A program made the position numbers and the translations under genes. Under the pieces are notes generated by a model that had not been told where the DNA came from, did no database searches, and was given only the letters and a program-made list of their open reading frames with translations. From Camarhynchus parvulus (Eukaryota; Chordata; Aves; Passeriformes; Thraupidae): a stretch of DNA of 64,000 bases. The stretch lies in assembly GCF_901933205.1 (NCBI RefSeq), contig NC_044571.1, forward strand, positions 59,147,994 through 59,211,993, in the 5' to 3' direction. Shown piece after piece: positions 34,166-47,394 of the stretch. How positions within the stretch are numbered: position 1 is the first letter of the stretch; every line of letters starts with the position of its first letter.

Positions 34166-36470
34166 GAACATTTTGTTCTAACAAGATCCTGTTTTCAGGT
34201 TTTTTTCTGAAGAAATAAACATTATCAACAAAATTACCCTATATACAATTGTTTCACAGGGCTCCTTCCTATAGCACTGGTCTTGTATGTCTTAATAATA
34301 CTTTCCAGGAAGTCTGTTTGTTTTAGGACTAGCCTACTTTGAAAGATAGATAATGAGGAAGACTAAAAAGTGACAAGCTTACTGCTTCATTTAGATTCCA
34401 CGACTGTTGTCCCAGCTCTTTCACGTTATGTATTAATGACAAAGAGTTATGAAAGGATTTTATTAAAAATTAAGTACCTTGGCAATGTAACTAAAGGCAT
34501 AAACTACTGCAACCTACATGACAATTACATATTGCAGCTCTAAAAAAAAGGAGGCATTTAATAATTATGGCTTTATATAATTCTGACACCTATAAAAATT
34601 CTAGATGAAACTCACCCCAAGTGTAACTCACTGGCCATATAACAAGGATGAATTTAGTGTTGTGCATTCATGGGAATAGCTATGCCTGTAAGAAACCAAT
34701 ACATTTTTCAGCAAGCCGCATAATAGGGACTGGCCTGAGCCAAATAATTCGCATTTTCATTCCCATGCAAACTTCCACAGAAGGAACTAGATGCATAGCT
34801 CTGCTTTGGTGAGTACACAGTACAGCCCCACATCTCCCAGTAAAACCTCTCCATACAGAGCTCCTGAGTTTATATAGCTTGTCTCCCAAACTGTAAGAAT
34901 GGTCATTCAATATGTTTGCACAGCAATGAGCCCAACACAGTGTCCAGGGGCGTTTAGTTTTTCTCCACCATGAGGTATCTATGACATACGTATGAAGTAA
35001 TTCCTTGTGCCATGTTTATATGTTGTAGTTTGCCTTGTGATCTGGTATTGTCCCCTGTTATGCTCTGGTCAGTGGAGTCTGGACAGCTGTTGTGCCTACA
35101 TCTGGAATAACAGCTCAAACCTGCTGTGGTGCTGAAGCTGGGCCAGCTGAACCCCACCCAGCTGAAAGTGTACATATTAAATACATTATATGTACCATGG
35201 TAGCTCCTTCTATATGAAGATATATTCATAAGATGGGTGGTCAGTGAAGAGGCAGATGCAGGAGGCAGGGCAGGCTGCCACTATACAGCAATTGGGACAC
35301 AGAAGGGGCTGCTCATCAAGGGTTCAGCCCACCTGAACTCAACAGGCAGAACACAGCCATGTTCTGTAACCAGAACCAGCAGCCAGGAGGAATTAGGTGC
35401 CACCACTTGGATATAAGCACTGTACACCAAGAGAGGAGTCTTTACACGCTCACCTGCTGAGTTACGTGCTGCGTGCAAAAAGTGTCACTCACTCCATCTG
35501 GTGGCCTGGGCCTCAGTTTGCCCGCATGAGACTGGGGCTGTCCGACGAGAAGCAGTGAGAGTTTTGGAAGGTGAAGCTGAAGGTGCTGAGACAGCAGTGG
35601 TGAGAGCTGCACTGGCAGATATCCATATCCAGGTGTTTCTACAGCTATAGATATGTGTATGAATTGCAATTTACATGCATGCAATTTCTGAAGAACAAAT
35701 TCCCACATGATCCACAAACACATGCATGTGAACTAAGAGCACTCTCTCTCCCACATCACTGTCTTTAGCAAAGATATCATTTTACCCCTTATATACAACC
35801 AAAGCAGCCCAAATTCAAAATTATGAACCTAAAGTAAAATTTGTTGGAAAACAGCCACTGAGCAATCCAAGAGCTGAAATATATTAGCTTATATATAAGC
35901 TTGTAGTTCACAGAAATTTGTATAAAGTCTCCAGTCTGCTTAAAGATCACAGATTTACAGAAGAAAGCACAAATTCCACTCAATCAAAAGGAGAGCAAAG
36001 AAAAACCTAAGGGAAGAAGAAAATACCATAAAAAGAGCGGTCAAAAGTGATCAAAGCTGAACTGATCTGAACTGAAAAAATCTTGCCAAAAACTTCAGCT
36101 CCAAACAAGACATGTCTAGAAGCTCTAGGAATAGGAAACTGTTTCCTAGACAAATTTTAGTCCAATCTAAGTGACATTGCTGGGTAAAGCAATCTAAGCA
36201 ACTTCATGAGTCCAAGAGGATAGCAGAAAAAAAAGATAAGTACTTAGCAATTTCAGCCTTAATGTAGCATCAACCACATCAGCAATCATAGCCTTCAACT
36301 ACCTTGATATGCAAGGTAAGCCACTAAGAAGAGAAATTCATACATGGTGCAGATAATGAGGTTAATTTTTCTGTGAGTTATCATGGACATTATTATAGTA
36401 GCTATCTGTACTTTGCTAAAATTTTTCTCAGTATGGAAATCAATCTTCCCTTCTTGACTAGAGCATAAAG
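34166..36470. other. Unique noncoding sequence
   Basis: AT-rich to 34,660, then mixed. Minus-strand frames of 62-93 codons have no domain. A 16-bp perfect palindrome, agcttatatataagct, lies at 35,886-35,901. No gene supported. Confidence 0.5.
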
Positions 36471-36474
36471 GCTG

Positions 36475-36565
36475 AGATTTATAAAGCCTTTTAAGGTGCC
36501 TCTAAAATTAATGGGAATTGGATGTCCTCATTACCTACATGCTTTGAAAAACTCAGCCAAAATGC
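36475..36565. repeat. Possible ancient amniote interspersed repeat
   Basis: taaggtgcctctaaaattaa, tgggaattggatgtcctcat and acatgctttgaaaaactcagcc parallel an old sauropsid repeat with the wording 'taggtgcctaaa...aatgggagttaggcacctaaatacctttgaaaatctg'. The match is by remembered wording; the family name is not assigned. Confidence 0.35.
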
Positions 36566-37895
36566 ATAAAATGCATAGACAGTGGCTATCGTTAAAACCT
36601 CTCCAATTCTGCCTTTGAAAGTGGATAAGGATATCATCATGTTCAAATGATTCCCTGTAAAGGATTTAGCACCGGGAATATTTAGCAAACTCCACAGTGC
36701 TCACTGTAAATTACTTTCAAAGGCATGTGCAGAGACTTTATTGGTGCCTGCACAAACAACTGCATGAAGTAATTCTGTGGAGTGAATCTTTGGGGATGAA
36801 TTGCCAGAACTGCAGTCCTGAAGGAGAGGAATTTATTGTATATCCTAAGTAGCCACATTGTTGCACATTGTTGGGAAAGGTCTGCTGACATGAGGCTGTA
36901 TATCCTCAGAACTAATTGTGTGCTGGTGTGCAGAGTGCAGCCCAAAGGCATCAGTGCAATGGAGCTGTCCCCACTTGTTCTGTTGAGCATGTTGCCAAAA
37001 TCATGCCTAGCTCCCCTCCACCTGAAAACCTCAATGAACCATCTCCATTTCACCATTGCCACCCTTGTAGGCAAAAGCCATGTTGTTCTAGATCAGCTTT
37101 CCTTCTTAGTCCTTTTTTATCATTTTTCCCTATATTCTGAGTAAAAGAGGCATCCTTGCCAACTTCTTCTTCCCTGGTCTTGACCATGCCTCCTTTCTCA
37201 CCCCAGCTGGCTGGTAAATAAAAGTGGAACTAAATCCTGTCTCTGAAGTGTTACAGTGAGGGTCATGCAAGCTCCGGGTGAAGTTTTTGCTGCTGCTGCT
37301 ACCTCGCTAGCAGAACCCAGATGGACTGGTTTATATCTATCTCTGGCTCTGATATCATAAACATAAGCAGTGCAATCACATTCCACAGTGGAGTGCAGAT
37401 GAGAAAAACCAAAGGAGAAAAGCTTCAGCCTTGTGTAATTTCCATGATTAAAATCAACAGCAATGTTTGACTAATTGGCCCACCAAGGCCCTTGCACTGG
37501 CATAATTTGAATAAGCTTAAAAACAGAACAAGGTTAAAAAAACAGCACCAATCACCTACCAACAGGGCTGCACAGTCTCTTCACTGAGTTTGTGTTACAA
37601 AAGGCTTGCTTCCCTCTGCAGGAGCCCCACAAAGCCTCCCAAGGTTTTTGGTGGAGTGCCCCACTGAAAAGTGAGACTGAGCATCGTGTTCACTGTCAGC
37701 ATCACTGGCCACTACACCTCTGAACAGGAGCACTACACCATTAAGGGACTACAAGAAGAGGATGAAAAGACACTTTCTCCTTCTCCTGCTCCATGTCACT
37801 GCCTTATCTTCATGCATGTCCTGCACATTTACGTGGAGGCAGGAAAACCAGCAGTTTCCCTGTTTAAATCACTAAAAGCAATATGTGCTACATGA
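36566..37895. other. Unique noncoding sequence
   Basis: Contains opposite-strand overlapping frames of 130 codons (36,682-37,074, minus) and 102 codons (36,836-37,144, plus), neither recognisable. A short GCT run sits at about 37,290-37,301. No gene supported. Confidence 0.5.
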
Positions 37896-40800
37896 CCTCA
37901 TGCATCATGGAAAATTGGTCACATCCCCATGCACTCATTCACAGGGCAGATGGAGATTTCAAATTAGTTTCAAAGTATTCGAATGAAGTACTGGAAAGGC
38001 TGAGGACCAGGTAGATATTTCTTTCAAAACCATTGGTGAGATCTCTATTAAGGTGGTCCTGGGCCATGAGGTAGGCACTAGACTCCCTGTGAGACCTTAT
38101 CTGGATCTTTCCAGCTCTATCTGATGGAAGTAATAATCCAGAAAACCAAGATTTAGGTGAACTTTGTTATATAACTGTCGCTGAATTCACATTTGGGGCG
38201 GCAGGGCAGCGGGTGACAGAAACCACTCTGGCAACTGCTAATTGGTCTTAGTAAGGAGTAAGTCAGAGAGATTGGCCTGGGGCAATGTAATTAGCAAAGT
38301 CATTGGCAGCTTATGCCAGCAGTCTAATTTAGAAAGTAATAAATAGTTAAAAACAGCAGTCTCCTGGGGGCAGGAGAACGTATGCACTAGGACAGCTGAC
38401 ACAGTAAAGCAGCTATTGCCCCAGGTGGAACCACCCTGTGTAGGGGCCTAGCTGCCACCAAGGAGCTGACAGTCCCCCTGTCAGAGCAAACATCTGCCCC
38501 CTGGGTTCTGAGGTGCTGGTCTAGACTGGAGTAAGGCTGGGGGTCTGATTCATGTGTGTTGTACATCTATATGTTATAGAACGGAATTATTGGAATAAAA
38601 AAATCACTTTCCACCCACTAAACACACCTTGCGAAGTAAATGAAGTTTTAGATGGTGCATCACTGAGTGATGTGGGTCTGTCCCTGTGGCCATCCCACCC
38701 CGTGTCCTCACTTCAGAGGATTTGACTGTGACTAAAAGTGAGGAGCTGCACAAGAAAAGAGGAACTTCCAGGTTGTGCCTTGCCCAGGCTCATTTCACCG
38801 TGCATCCAGAAGGATGAAAACCGGTGGGCATGGGCCCATCTGTCAGCTCACAGAGCTGGGGGCTGCAGGGAGGGGGAAGCAGCAGGGAGGGAATAAAGAG
38901 AAGTGAGGAACGGGCTCTGCTCCCAAACACCTTGCTCAGCACAAGGCTTGATGTAATATGCTGCCCATAGATTAACAGTGAATTATTGTCCCCTGCAGCA
39001 AAGCTGAAGCAGGGAGGTGTGCAAGAGGCACAGTGTTTCCCAGAGCAGTTCCTGAGATGAGGCAGCTACCCAGCTTCTGCATTGCCCAGAGCAAAGCCTT
39101 GAGATGCATAGTAGCCCAAAGTAATGAGCCTGGCTCTGGCAATAAAGCGATTGTGGCAGTAAAGTGAAACAGCCATTATGTACTTGGCAACAGCTCTAGC
39201 CTTGAGATAACCTGATTTTTAATTGAGCTGAGGAATGTTTTCATTCTTTCTCAAGTTGCATATTATTTATGGGTACAATGTGTAATAATAAAAATTACAT
39301 CTCTTGGAAAAAACAATGAGCAGAGAGTCAGCTGGAAGAACACTACACAGCGGGCGTATATTTTCTAGAGAGGTAGTCATCTATTTTAAGTACCATTGTG
39401 CTCTGTTTCTCTGTGGTAAACCCGCACAGAAAGCAGCAGAACACTAGCGATGTTTTTGCATGTACAAAGAAACCCTGTTTAAAAGCACAACCTCTAGGCA
39501 TGTGCTGTAAAGTACCTCACCTCTGAGTTCCATGCACTCGTCTTTTCACAGACCTCTCCCAATCTTTATTCCAGCAAAGATGCTGGTGGAGGGAATGGTC
39601 ACAGAAGGTACACCCCATGCCACTGCTCTGAAGTGTTGATTCTCAGCAGAGCATCGTCCCTCTCCTCCATAAAGGGAGGAGCAAAAATTGCTCCCAATTT
39701 CCTTCCATGCTTCAACATGCTGAGTACCAGCACCACTGACAATTGGGGGAAGGGGGAGGATACAGTGCCTTTATCCATTTTTAATTGCTGGAGACTGTAA
39801 AGTTGATCTTCGGGAAATAAATACTTTACTACTTTCCTCTCCCCCTCTCAGCACGCCAGCACATTTGGTTTATCGATGGGCATTTAATAATAACTTTCAA
39901 TACCGGAATTTTCTCAATTGCTTCTTCAGGTTTTTGCTCCAAACCACTGTGGTTGGATTACTCATGGGAAAAGCTGAGCAAATGGATTTTATGTAGTGTG
40001 CGTCTGCATGGAGAGAGAGTGAGAGAGCACAGAACCACTTAAATGATAAATCAAATTTTTTTTTAAGTATTTTTCTTTGTGCAATAACCTTTTATTACAA
40101 CCCTGCTGGCACAAATAAGCTGTTTAACACTTTGTGCCCTGTTATCCTCTGGTGAACAGCAGAAGCAGGACTGTGCTGCACACATTATCTTAAAAAATGT
40201 TTGCAGCCAATAGATCTTGAATTTTAAATGGGAACAGGGCTGCCTACATGTTTGTTAGCCTGACATCTACATGTCTTTGGGCCTAGAAACCAAACATGGG
40301 GAGAACTGACTGAGGAAAATAAAAATGAAGGTTGAAAAAGAGAAAGAAAAGGAAAGAATGCTGTACCTATAATGTAAATCTCATGTTTAATTAGGAGGGC
40401 TGAAGAATTGTGGCCAGGAAAAACATGTTTCTCTGTAAGTGGTTTTGAATAGCGCTGAAGATGAATATAATAAGGCTGACAAATACACCTTGGAGGGTGA
40501 CTGCAAGAATAAAATCGATTTATTTAATAATTTAGAAATTGCTTCCAGCCATATCGCCCATTAAAATCTGAAGGCCATTGTATTCTGCATTTCTTTGGTC
40601 TTTTTTCTCCACTTTAGTTATGCTCCACCAGCTTTAATAAATAAGTAATACATGGGGGGAAAAACACTTATCTCGAGTGCTTCGCCACAACCCTGTAGGG
40701 CTCTTTGATTCTTTCCAACTCTAAATAGATCAAGTCAGGAGCAATCATTTCCCTCGAGAAGAATGATGTTTCAGAGTTAATACTTTAAATATAAGTATGG

Positions 40801-40978
40801 AAGTCCAAAAATTAAAATTAAAATTGTATTAATGACTGTCAAAGATCAAAGCAGGTAAGCAACATATTAAATGCATATTCTACTTCCCAAAACAAAAGGA
40901 AAAATCACTGGGATATGTAAACAGCAGTCAGTAGCCAGATGTTTTTATATAGAATGAGTTAAGGGAAAATGAGGCATA
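37896..40978. other. 3-kb block without any open frame of 60 codons
   Basis: Neither strand has an open frame of 60 codons over about 3.1 kb, the longest such stretch in the window. No CR1 or other nameable repeat is visible. Several sub-blocks look regulatory: 39,180-39,480 and 39,790-40,180 (including the C/EBP-like ttgtgcaataa at 40,078-40,088, and a tttatcgatgggcatttaat phrase near 39,869), and 40,440-40,800 with atcgatttatttaataattt. Such repeat-free, AT-rich, CpG-retaining stretches often hold clustered enhancers; here that is inference. Confidence 0.45.
38493..38506 (-). promoter_or_regulatory. CTCF-like core motif (minus orientation)
   Basis: On the minus strand the word ccagggggcag matches the CTCF core centre AGRKGGCR exactly; 11 of 14 positions fit CCASYAGRKGGCRS, with mismatches confined to the first three. 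It points toward the plus-oriented candidate at 5,345. Weak evidence on its own. Confidence 0.3.
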
Positions 40979-43099
40979 ATGAGAGTAAAAATTAATCCAT
41001 GGACAACATTTTTTATTCTATCACCCATTTTGAAGTTTTCCATTTATAAATGTTTCTGCAGCTCAAGCCTCCTGAGACTTTTCTTCTGGGGGTGTTTTGA
41101 CCTTACTTGCTACAGATTCTTGTTTTATACTGTGCATTTTAGAAAGAAAATATATTGGACAGTCCTGCTTGTTAATCAATTAAACATTAAGTACTCACCA
41201 CCTTACTCATGCAAAAGCAAATATGGTCCAGGCACAATTCTTCTGCAACTATTTTATGCAAAATTCATGGTGTGAATTCCATAAACAATTTATAAAGTCA
41301 AGAATGAGTTTGATATAGGTGCATATCAGCAATGTAGGCCAACTTCATTTACACTGGGAAGTTAAACAAAAGCACAGAAAATGCCTTTCTGCCCACTTGA
41401 GTTTGATGATAAAGCAAGCTGCACGGTCAGAGGGACCTTCCTTGTTTGCTCTGGCAGTTTAATGCTTTCACTTGCAAGACCAATAGAAAAGCTGAACTGT
41501 GCTGTAGCAATAGCTATAACAATATTCATTAATTCTTTTCATTCAAGTACTTCCATTTTCCCCTAATATTGTTCATTTTAGCCATTCTAAAACTAAATAA
41601 AATGGAGAAAGGCATGAGAAAAGAGCACACACTAGAAGCCACTATAAAAGAACTGGCTGAATGGATGTCTTTCAATTGACGTCGTCAGACTTCAGATAAA
41701 TAAATGCTAAATTTCGTTAACATGTTCTTACTTTTCCCAAAATACCAACAAAAAGTAGCTTTAGAAAGGGCTTACATAATAGCCCATGTAGTTTTGCTTC
41801 AGCAGCTCAGGCAAGGCAGCACTCCCCACCTCAAACTGCTGTTTGGTAAGCCATGAGTGGACATGGGAGCAGAGCCAGCGGTTCTGATCTGTGACAAAAT
41901 GGATTCAGATGGGAACCAGGTCTGATTACACCCCTTCTCTGAACACCTTGGCTTCTCATTTCCACACCTTGGCGTTCTCAGACAGTCTTCCCATAGCCTT
42001 GGTGGCACACGGCATTGTCCACACATGGCTGGGGGAGAAACCAATCTGTCTAGCTGCTTGCCATTATGGCCTGGTGAGTCTAAAAAAGAAGCTGACTCCA
42101 GAGATCCCACACCAAAACACTTGCAGCTTTTCTGGCTGCACATGGGCAAAACCCTGCTGACTGGATGAAATGATGCCTGAGTTTCTGGGGCAATTGCCAG
42201 AGCATGGGTGAGATTTTCCCACATCAGGAACCCGTGGGTGAGAAGAACAGCGTGAGGGGAGAAAACCAAACACAGCCCCTTTGCATCCTCATCACCCATA
42301 AAGAGGCAGACGTGCATCCCTTTAGCACTGGATATTTTCAGCTTCTTTCCTTAAGGCTATGGGCAGGTCTCATCATTCCTGCAGACCTAAGGGGAAGGCG
42401 GTGAAGGCTGTAACATGACCTTGATGGCTTAGAGGGCAGGGCAAGGATGTGGATCCAGAGCACTGCTGTGTGGGTAGATGTGACACTCACCCTCAAAGAC
42501 AGTCCCTCTGGACAGTCTCGCAGTTGCAAGAGCAGATCTTTTTCTCAGATCTTTAGGGGCGCTCTTCAGCCATCTCTAAAAAGACCCCCCATAGCCTCTA
42601 GCAGGTCTTGCAGACAGCAACCATTTTAAGGATTTCTTTCATAGAGGACCCCTCAGAACTGGTGCTTAGGGCAGGCCCTGCAGAGTGGAAACCTGGAAAC
42701 TATCTACTTGTTTTTGTGCTAGGGTCTCATCAGGGAATATAGAGAGCTGATTGCTGGGCAGAGAAACAAAAGCAGGTGATGGGTGGCTTGTGAGCTTCCC
42801 TCATCCCCTTTTCCATCTCAGGTAGCTTGCTCCCTTGTCAGGCTTAGCCCAGATAAGCAGTGCAGTAGCTGTGGCCAGCATGGCCAGTGAGCCATATTCC
42901 AGCAGCCAGCTTTTCCTATAATCCTTATTATTCCTTACTGCTGAAATGGGGGAGGGGAAGGAGGAGGATTTTGCTGCTTTTTGTGCCTGTGCAGGGCTGT
43001 GAGTTCTCTCTTGTCTGCACAGGGGCAGGCTCACTGCTCCTGTGTGTGACCTGCAAGAAACCCAGCAAAAGGTAGAAGGAGGCATTGCTAAAGCAAGCA
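40979..43099. other. Unique noncoding sequence
   Basis: Includes a CRE-like tgacgtcg at 41,677-41,684. A 172-codon minus-strand frame (41,799-42,317) is the longest outside GC-rich DNA. It has no recognisable domain and overlaps an 89-codon plus frame, so it is not called. Confidence 0.5.
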
Positions 43100-43120
43100 A
43101 GGGACAAAAGTGACGTGGTT

Positions 43121-43138
43121 GCTGCTGCTGCTGCTGCT
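43121..43138. repeat. (GCT)6 trinucleotide microsatellite
   Basis: Six exact GCT units. It is not within a supported coding frame. A minus-strand frame reads it as an alanine run, but nothing else supports that frame. Confidence 0.9.
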
Positions 43139-43239
43139 ACAAAGTTACTAAGGGGAGCCACAAAGCCCCCTGGACATTAGCACTGGAGTGATTAGGAAGC
43201 TCAGGGCTCACATTCCCAGCACAGATTGTAAGCCCTCCT

Positions 43240-43710
43240 CTCCCAAGGCAGACACAAGGCATGGGGGCTCAGTTGGAGGAGGGAGGGGGCTCAGGAAGGA
43301 AAGAAGGGGACCAGTCCCTTTCCCAAAAGGATGGAAATGAACTGGAAAGGGGTGAGTGGAGATCAGCATGGGCAGACTGTGGGGGTTTTGGGGTTTGTTT
43401 CTTTCTTGTTATAAAGTTTGCCCCTCCCCTCAGGATATTCTTTTTTTTTTAAGTTTTATTCATGAGTTGTTAACCGTTTTGTTTAGCAAATCGGTTTATC
43501 CCAATGACCTTTCCCTGCTTTAATTTTCGAGATGGCAGATGGCTCTAAAGAAATCCCCCTTAAATGCAGAACCAGACCCAGCCTGTTTTTTCACACACTG
43601 GACCTGCATCAACATGCCAAGCACAGCTCCAGAAAAAAGGACAAAGTCCCCAAGAAAGAAACAGGGAGGGAGAAGGAGGGGGAAGGGAAGAGAGAGAGAG
43701 ACTAGACAGA
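43240..43710. repeat. Purine-rich low-complexity stretches
   Basis: Two A/G-rich segments (about 43,261-43,345 and 43,628-43,705, the latter ending in a GA run near 43,689-43,702) separated by ordinary sequence with a T run at 43,441-43,451. The strand bias removes stops and produces short Gly/Glu/Arg-rich frames (60-63 codons) that are not credible genes. Confidence 0.6.
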
Positions 43711-46700
43711 GCCCAGGTTGACTATTTTCTGCATTGTTAATTGTCTGGTTTTTCTCTCTGGTGCTGTTTGCATCCCCGCACCACTACTCTCTGCTCAGAG
43801 GCAACAAGCTCCATGGAGGATGTCATGTAGGATAGGTATCCCAAGGTGCATGTTGCAAGAGGTTGATGTCAGAAGGAAGAGAAACAGATGGGAGTGAGGG
43901 ATCTGTGCAGGAATGAAAGGCAGGAATGCAGAAAGCAGAGGCAATGCTGAACCAAGCTGAGCAGCTGCACTGGTATGAAAATACAAAATGGGAACAGAGG
44001 GTTGGAAGGAAGTACAGAAAAAAGCAGCCTGAAGCCCTAGCACCCTGAACTGCCAGCTCAGCTTCCTGATGACTCCTCATCTACCACCCATGTAAAGGGC
44101 AAAAGGGCTTTCCAAAGGTAATTTATCACAACCTTTGTAGAAGATCATAGTGCCAGTTACCCTTTCTCAACACATTTTAAGTTTTAACCCACTCAATTGT
44201 TATGGATGAATAAGTGAAGCATCTTCAAGAGACATCATTTATCTCTTCCCCATCTCTTTTTAAGACAAACTGGTATGAATTGTCCCATCTGATATCTTTC
44301 TTGACTGATAGTAATACCACCTGGAGATGACAAATTCCAAGAAGTGATTGTGTTCATTTTTGCTCACCATCAGATGGCTCTGGTTCTCTGGTTGAAAATG
44401 TGGTCAGAACAGCAACTGTTTAAAAAAAAATTAGGAAATGCATTCAGGTTCTGCAACACTGGATTCCTCCCCAACCATTTTAAGCTTATGCTTAAAATGA
44501 GAGATCCTGAGCAGGGCTTGCAAATGGCAGCGTGAGCTCCTGACTCAAACCAATTCATTCCAGTCTCCAGAGGGGCTGTCCAAATACAGTTCTGCTAACC
44601 ATTTAATCCCATGTTTCATTTCAAGTATTTAAGTGAACCCTATTGCCTTTCTTGTCTGGCTTCAGTCACTTTGAGGGGGAAAATTGAGTGGATATAGCCG
44701 CAGCATGTGACATGTCATAGTCCATCACACCAAAAAATGAGAGGGGGGAAGGGACAATGCCCTACCTCTTCCCTCTCTTTCATTAAACTCTATGGAATTC
44801 CGTGGAGAAACACATGTAAGTGCTCTCCTGGTCCAATTACTACCAATAATAAGCCTATAGCCCATAGCCAAGGTATTATAATTGGACTACATCACAGGTT
44901 GCTACTTTCTGTGTTGCACTGTTAAGAGGTTGCGTAAGATACCAAGAGCTACAGGCAGGATCTTTTTTACCTTTATAAAGGTGTATGTTATGCCTGGAAA
45001 ATGCAAATTGCTACAATCTTAAACTTGTTGTGGAGTCTCTTGGCTTCTGTTCATTCTGCATGGTTTGTTTTTCACTTGGCTTTTCCAAGTTCTGTCCTGA
45101 GACCAGAGAGACAGTTGAGGAAGACAAAAGGGCCCCAACTGCATCAAAGTCTAAAGGCAGCCCTAAGTCATTAGGGAAGAATCTCATGGATGAATCTGTA
45201 AGTGCCACAGTCACACGGATCAGTCCTAACCCACACACAGCAAGGGAACTATTTCTGGTTTGAGGGGTGCAAGGTACTCCTCCAGCACAGCAAATCCAAC
45301 TGTCCCCAGCTACTTGCTGCAAGTGGTGCCCAATAGATGTAAATAAAGTGACCACAGTAATGTGCCCTCAACAATTCAAAGTTCTAGCACTACTGAAGAG
45401 CAGAACCAGGCTGTTGACTTCACTGTTTGGTCTCATGTCTACCTTCATGTGAGCTGTTTGCCTAGCTCAAAACACACCCCAGCCCAGCTACTGTTAGAGA
45501 CAAGTGACCAATTTTCCTCAAATTACTTACCTGCGGGGCACAGGTTAGGTTTTTTAGATTTTGCTTATTCCCCAAATGGATTGTGATTTCGTCAAGTGCT
45601 TTCACTCAAACCATTTTTCCCCAGTGTTTGATTTCTGTGTAATGTCAGTTAACCGACAGGGTCCATGATTATTTCTATTCTCTGATGCTGTTCAGAGTCT
45701 GGAGGTCTATCAAACCACTGTGGCTTCCATTCACTCAAGGAGAGGTAGCAGCAAAACAGCATTTGGAGATTTTATAAAATATTAAACCTCCTGTTTTCTA
45801 GGCCACACAGTCCTTGCCGGAGGCAGCATTCATATAAAAAGTTAAGCTATTACAAGATTTATTGCCTGGATGCAAAGGAGCACACAAAATTGAAGTCTAT
45901 GTCTCAGTCAGTTGGAAAGCAAACAGATATTCCTTCTAAGGTGCCCTGAACTGGGCTGGAGACAGGCAACCAGACAGTGGCCCAGTGCAGATCAGCTTGT
46001 GCTGAAATAAAAGCACCAGCCTGGAAGTATCTGTGCTGTATAAAATCATTTGTTAAAGAGGACACAGCCAGAGACAACGTACACAGTGCAGCTTCATCAG
46101 TGCAAGGGTTTGTCATCACCAGCACACCATCAGTCACTAGCATGAGGGATCCTGACAGTGGGTGCAAACAGCTGGCTGTGGAGGAACCTTCAGGACATTC
46201 ATTTAGATTCATTCATAGAGCCTTCAGTCACCATAAGTCTAACCATGCTGTGCTCCAGATGGGCTAAAGATGTGTGGTGTTGGGGAAGGGAAATCACTGC
46301 TCTGCCCTCATATGCCAACTGCACTCAACATTGATACATGGACTAATCTTCCCAGGGGTGCCTAAGAAAGATGTACACTTCTAAGATCTAATGCTTTATT
46401 TCTTCTCTGAGCTGCTCAGTGTCCCCAGATTGACAGATGATTTATTTTCATTACATTCATGTGAGGAATATGGTTTAGCAGGAGCTCAGAATCAAGAGGA
46501 CCATTTCCAAGTGGTTTTATGAAGACATATGGAAGCCAGGTCCCTCTATATCCCTGATGAGAGTTCTTCTATCCTAACTATTGCACATTAGCTTTCTGCC
46601 TCCAAAGTGGTAATTCTCCAGTGCTTGACAAAGCTTTCAACTCAACACTGCAGGGAAGCAGCAGCGTGGTGAATCTGCTCTGCCACCTGTCTCAAACTGA

Positions 46701-47004
46701 ATATTGTAAGATGAACTGTGTGCTCTGAAGAACAGAAGTAGTCTTCATTGGTCATACCCCACCCCCCTCACTGGAAAGCCTTTGCCTCCAGCAAAGATTT
46801 GGTATGCATCCTGGAGCAAGTTTTATCCATCACAAGTGTCATGGTCCCTTGTATACACAGAGCCAAAATATTCACTAGTTGCAGCAGGAGGAGTATTCCT
46901 GTATTTACATGCACACACACACTCAGACATACAACAGTGGCAGTACTTTTTCAAGCCAAAGAAACATCTAATGCCATTTCCAACCTTGATTTAGCAATAA
47001 ATCC
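43711..47004. other. Unique noncoding sequence
   Basis: Overlapping frames up to 127 codons without domains. A perfect inverted repeat (cattttaagc, loop ttat, gcttaaaatg) lies at 44,476-44,499. (AC)n of about five units sits near 46,911-46,921. No gene supported. Confidence 0.5.
44476..44499. repeat. Perfect 10-bp inverted repeat, 4-nt loop
   Basis: Arms 44,476-44,485 and 44,490-44,499 are exact reverse complements. AT-rich and without context; probably fortuitous. Confidence 0.8.
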
Positions 47005-47150
47005 CCACAGAATCATAGGCTTAAGCTGGAAGAAACCTCTGGGGTCACCTCATCCAACCAACATCCCAGAGTTTAATGCTGAAAACAATCACCAGCTTCA
47101 ACCTCCACTGCAACCAGGCTGTTTCCCCTGACATTGAGATGACAAGCCAC
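47005..47150 (-). mobile_element. CR1 LINE 3' tail, minus strand
   Basis: The plus strand shows the reverse complement of a CR1 terminus: agaatcataggcttaagctg, gaagaaacctctggggtcac, ctcatccaacc. This matches the conserved CR1 ending in which the 'ggtcatctagtccaacc' wording is adjacent to the ATTCTATG octamer tail. The body beyond about 47,060 is too diverged to follow, so the far boundary is approximate. It is a second CR1 terminus 390 bases from the larger copy. Confidence 0.65.
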
Positions 47151-47394
47151 TAAATCCAGCTGGGAGGGTATGTTCTGACTCCAAAACCTCCAAATGTTTA
47201 CAGCTCTGCTCGCTGAAGAGAAAAAGAAGCTCTTTGTTCTTCTTTTCTTACCCTATTTGTAGAACACACCTTTTCTCTCTTTGCATTGTCAGCCACATAA
47301 CTGGGTAGTATGACCTCAGAGATGTTCTACAGTGATGACCCAAAATTCAACAATATCACAGACAGTTGACATCTGTGTTTGTCTGTCAGTGACC
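47151..47394. other. Unassigned sequence between two CR1 termini
   Basis: No gene or clear repeat. It could be unique DNA separating two insertions or a diverged part of the first element. Confidence 0.4.

Noticed and set aside
35886..35901. 16-bp palindrome agcttatatataagct
   Set aside because: AT-rich palindromes of this length are expected by chance, and no promoter context accompanies the TATA-like centre.
41799..42317. 172-codon minus-strand open frame
   Set aside because: No recognisable domain, overlaps an 89-codon frame on the plus strand, and no splice or promoter context. Frames of this size occur by chance in 64 kb.
46748..47131. 127-codon plus-strand frame
   Set aside because: Its C-terminal third is antisense CR1 3' tail sequence, so it is not an independent gene.
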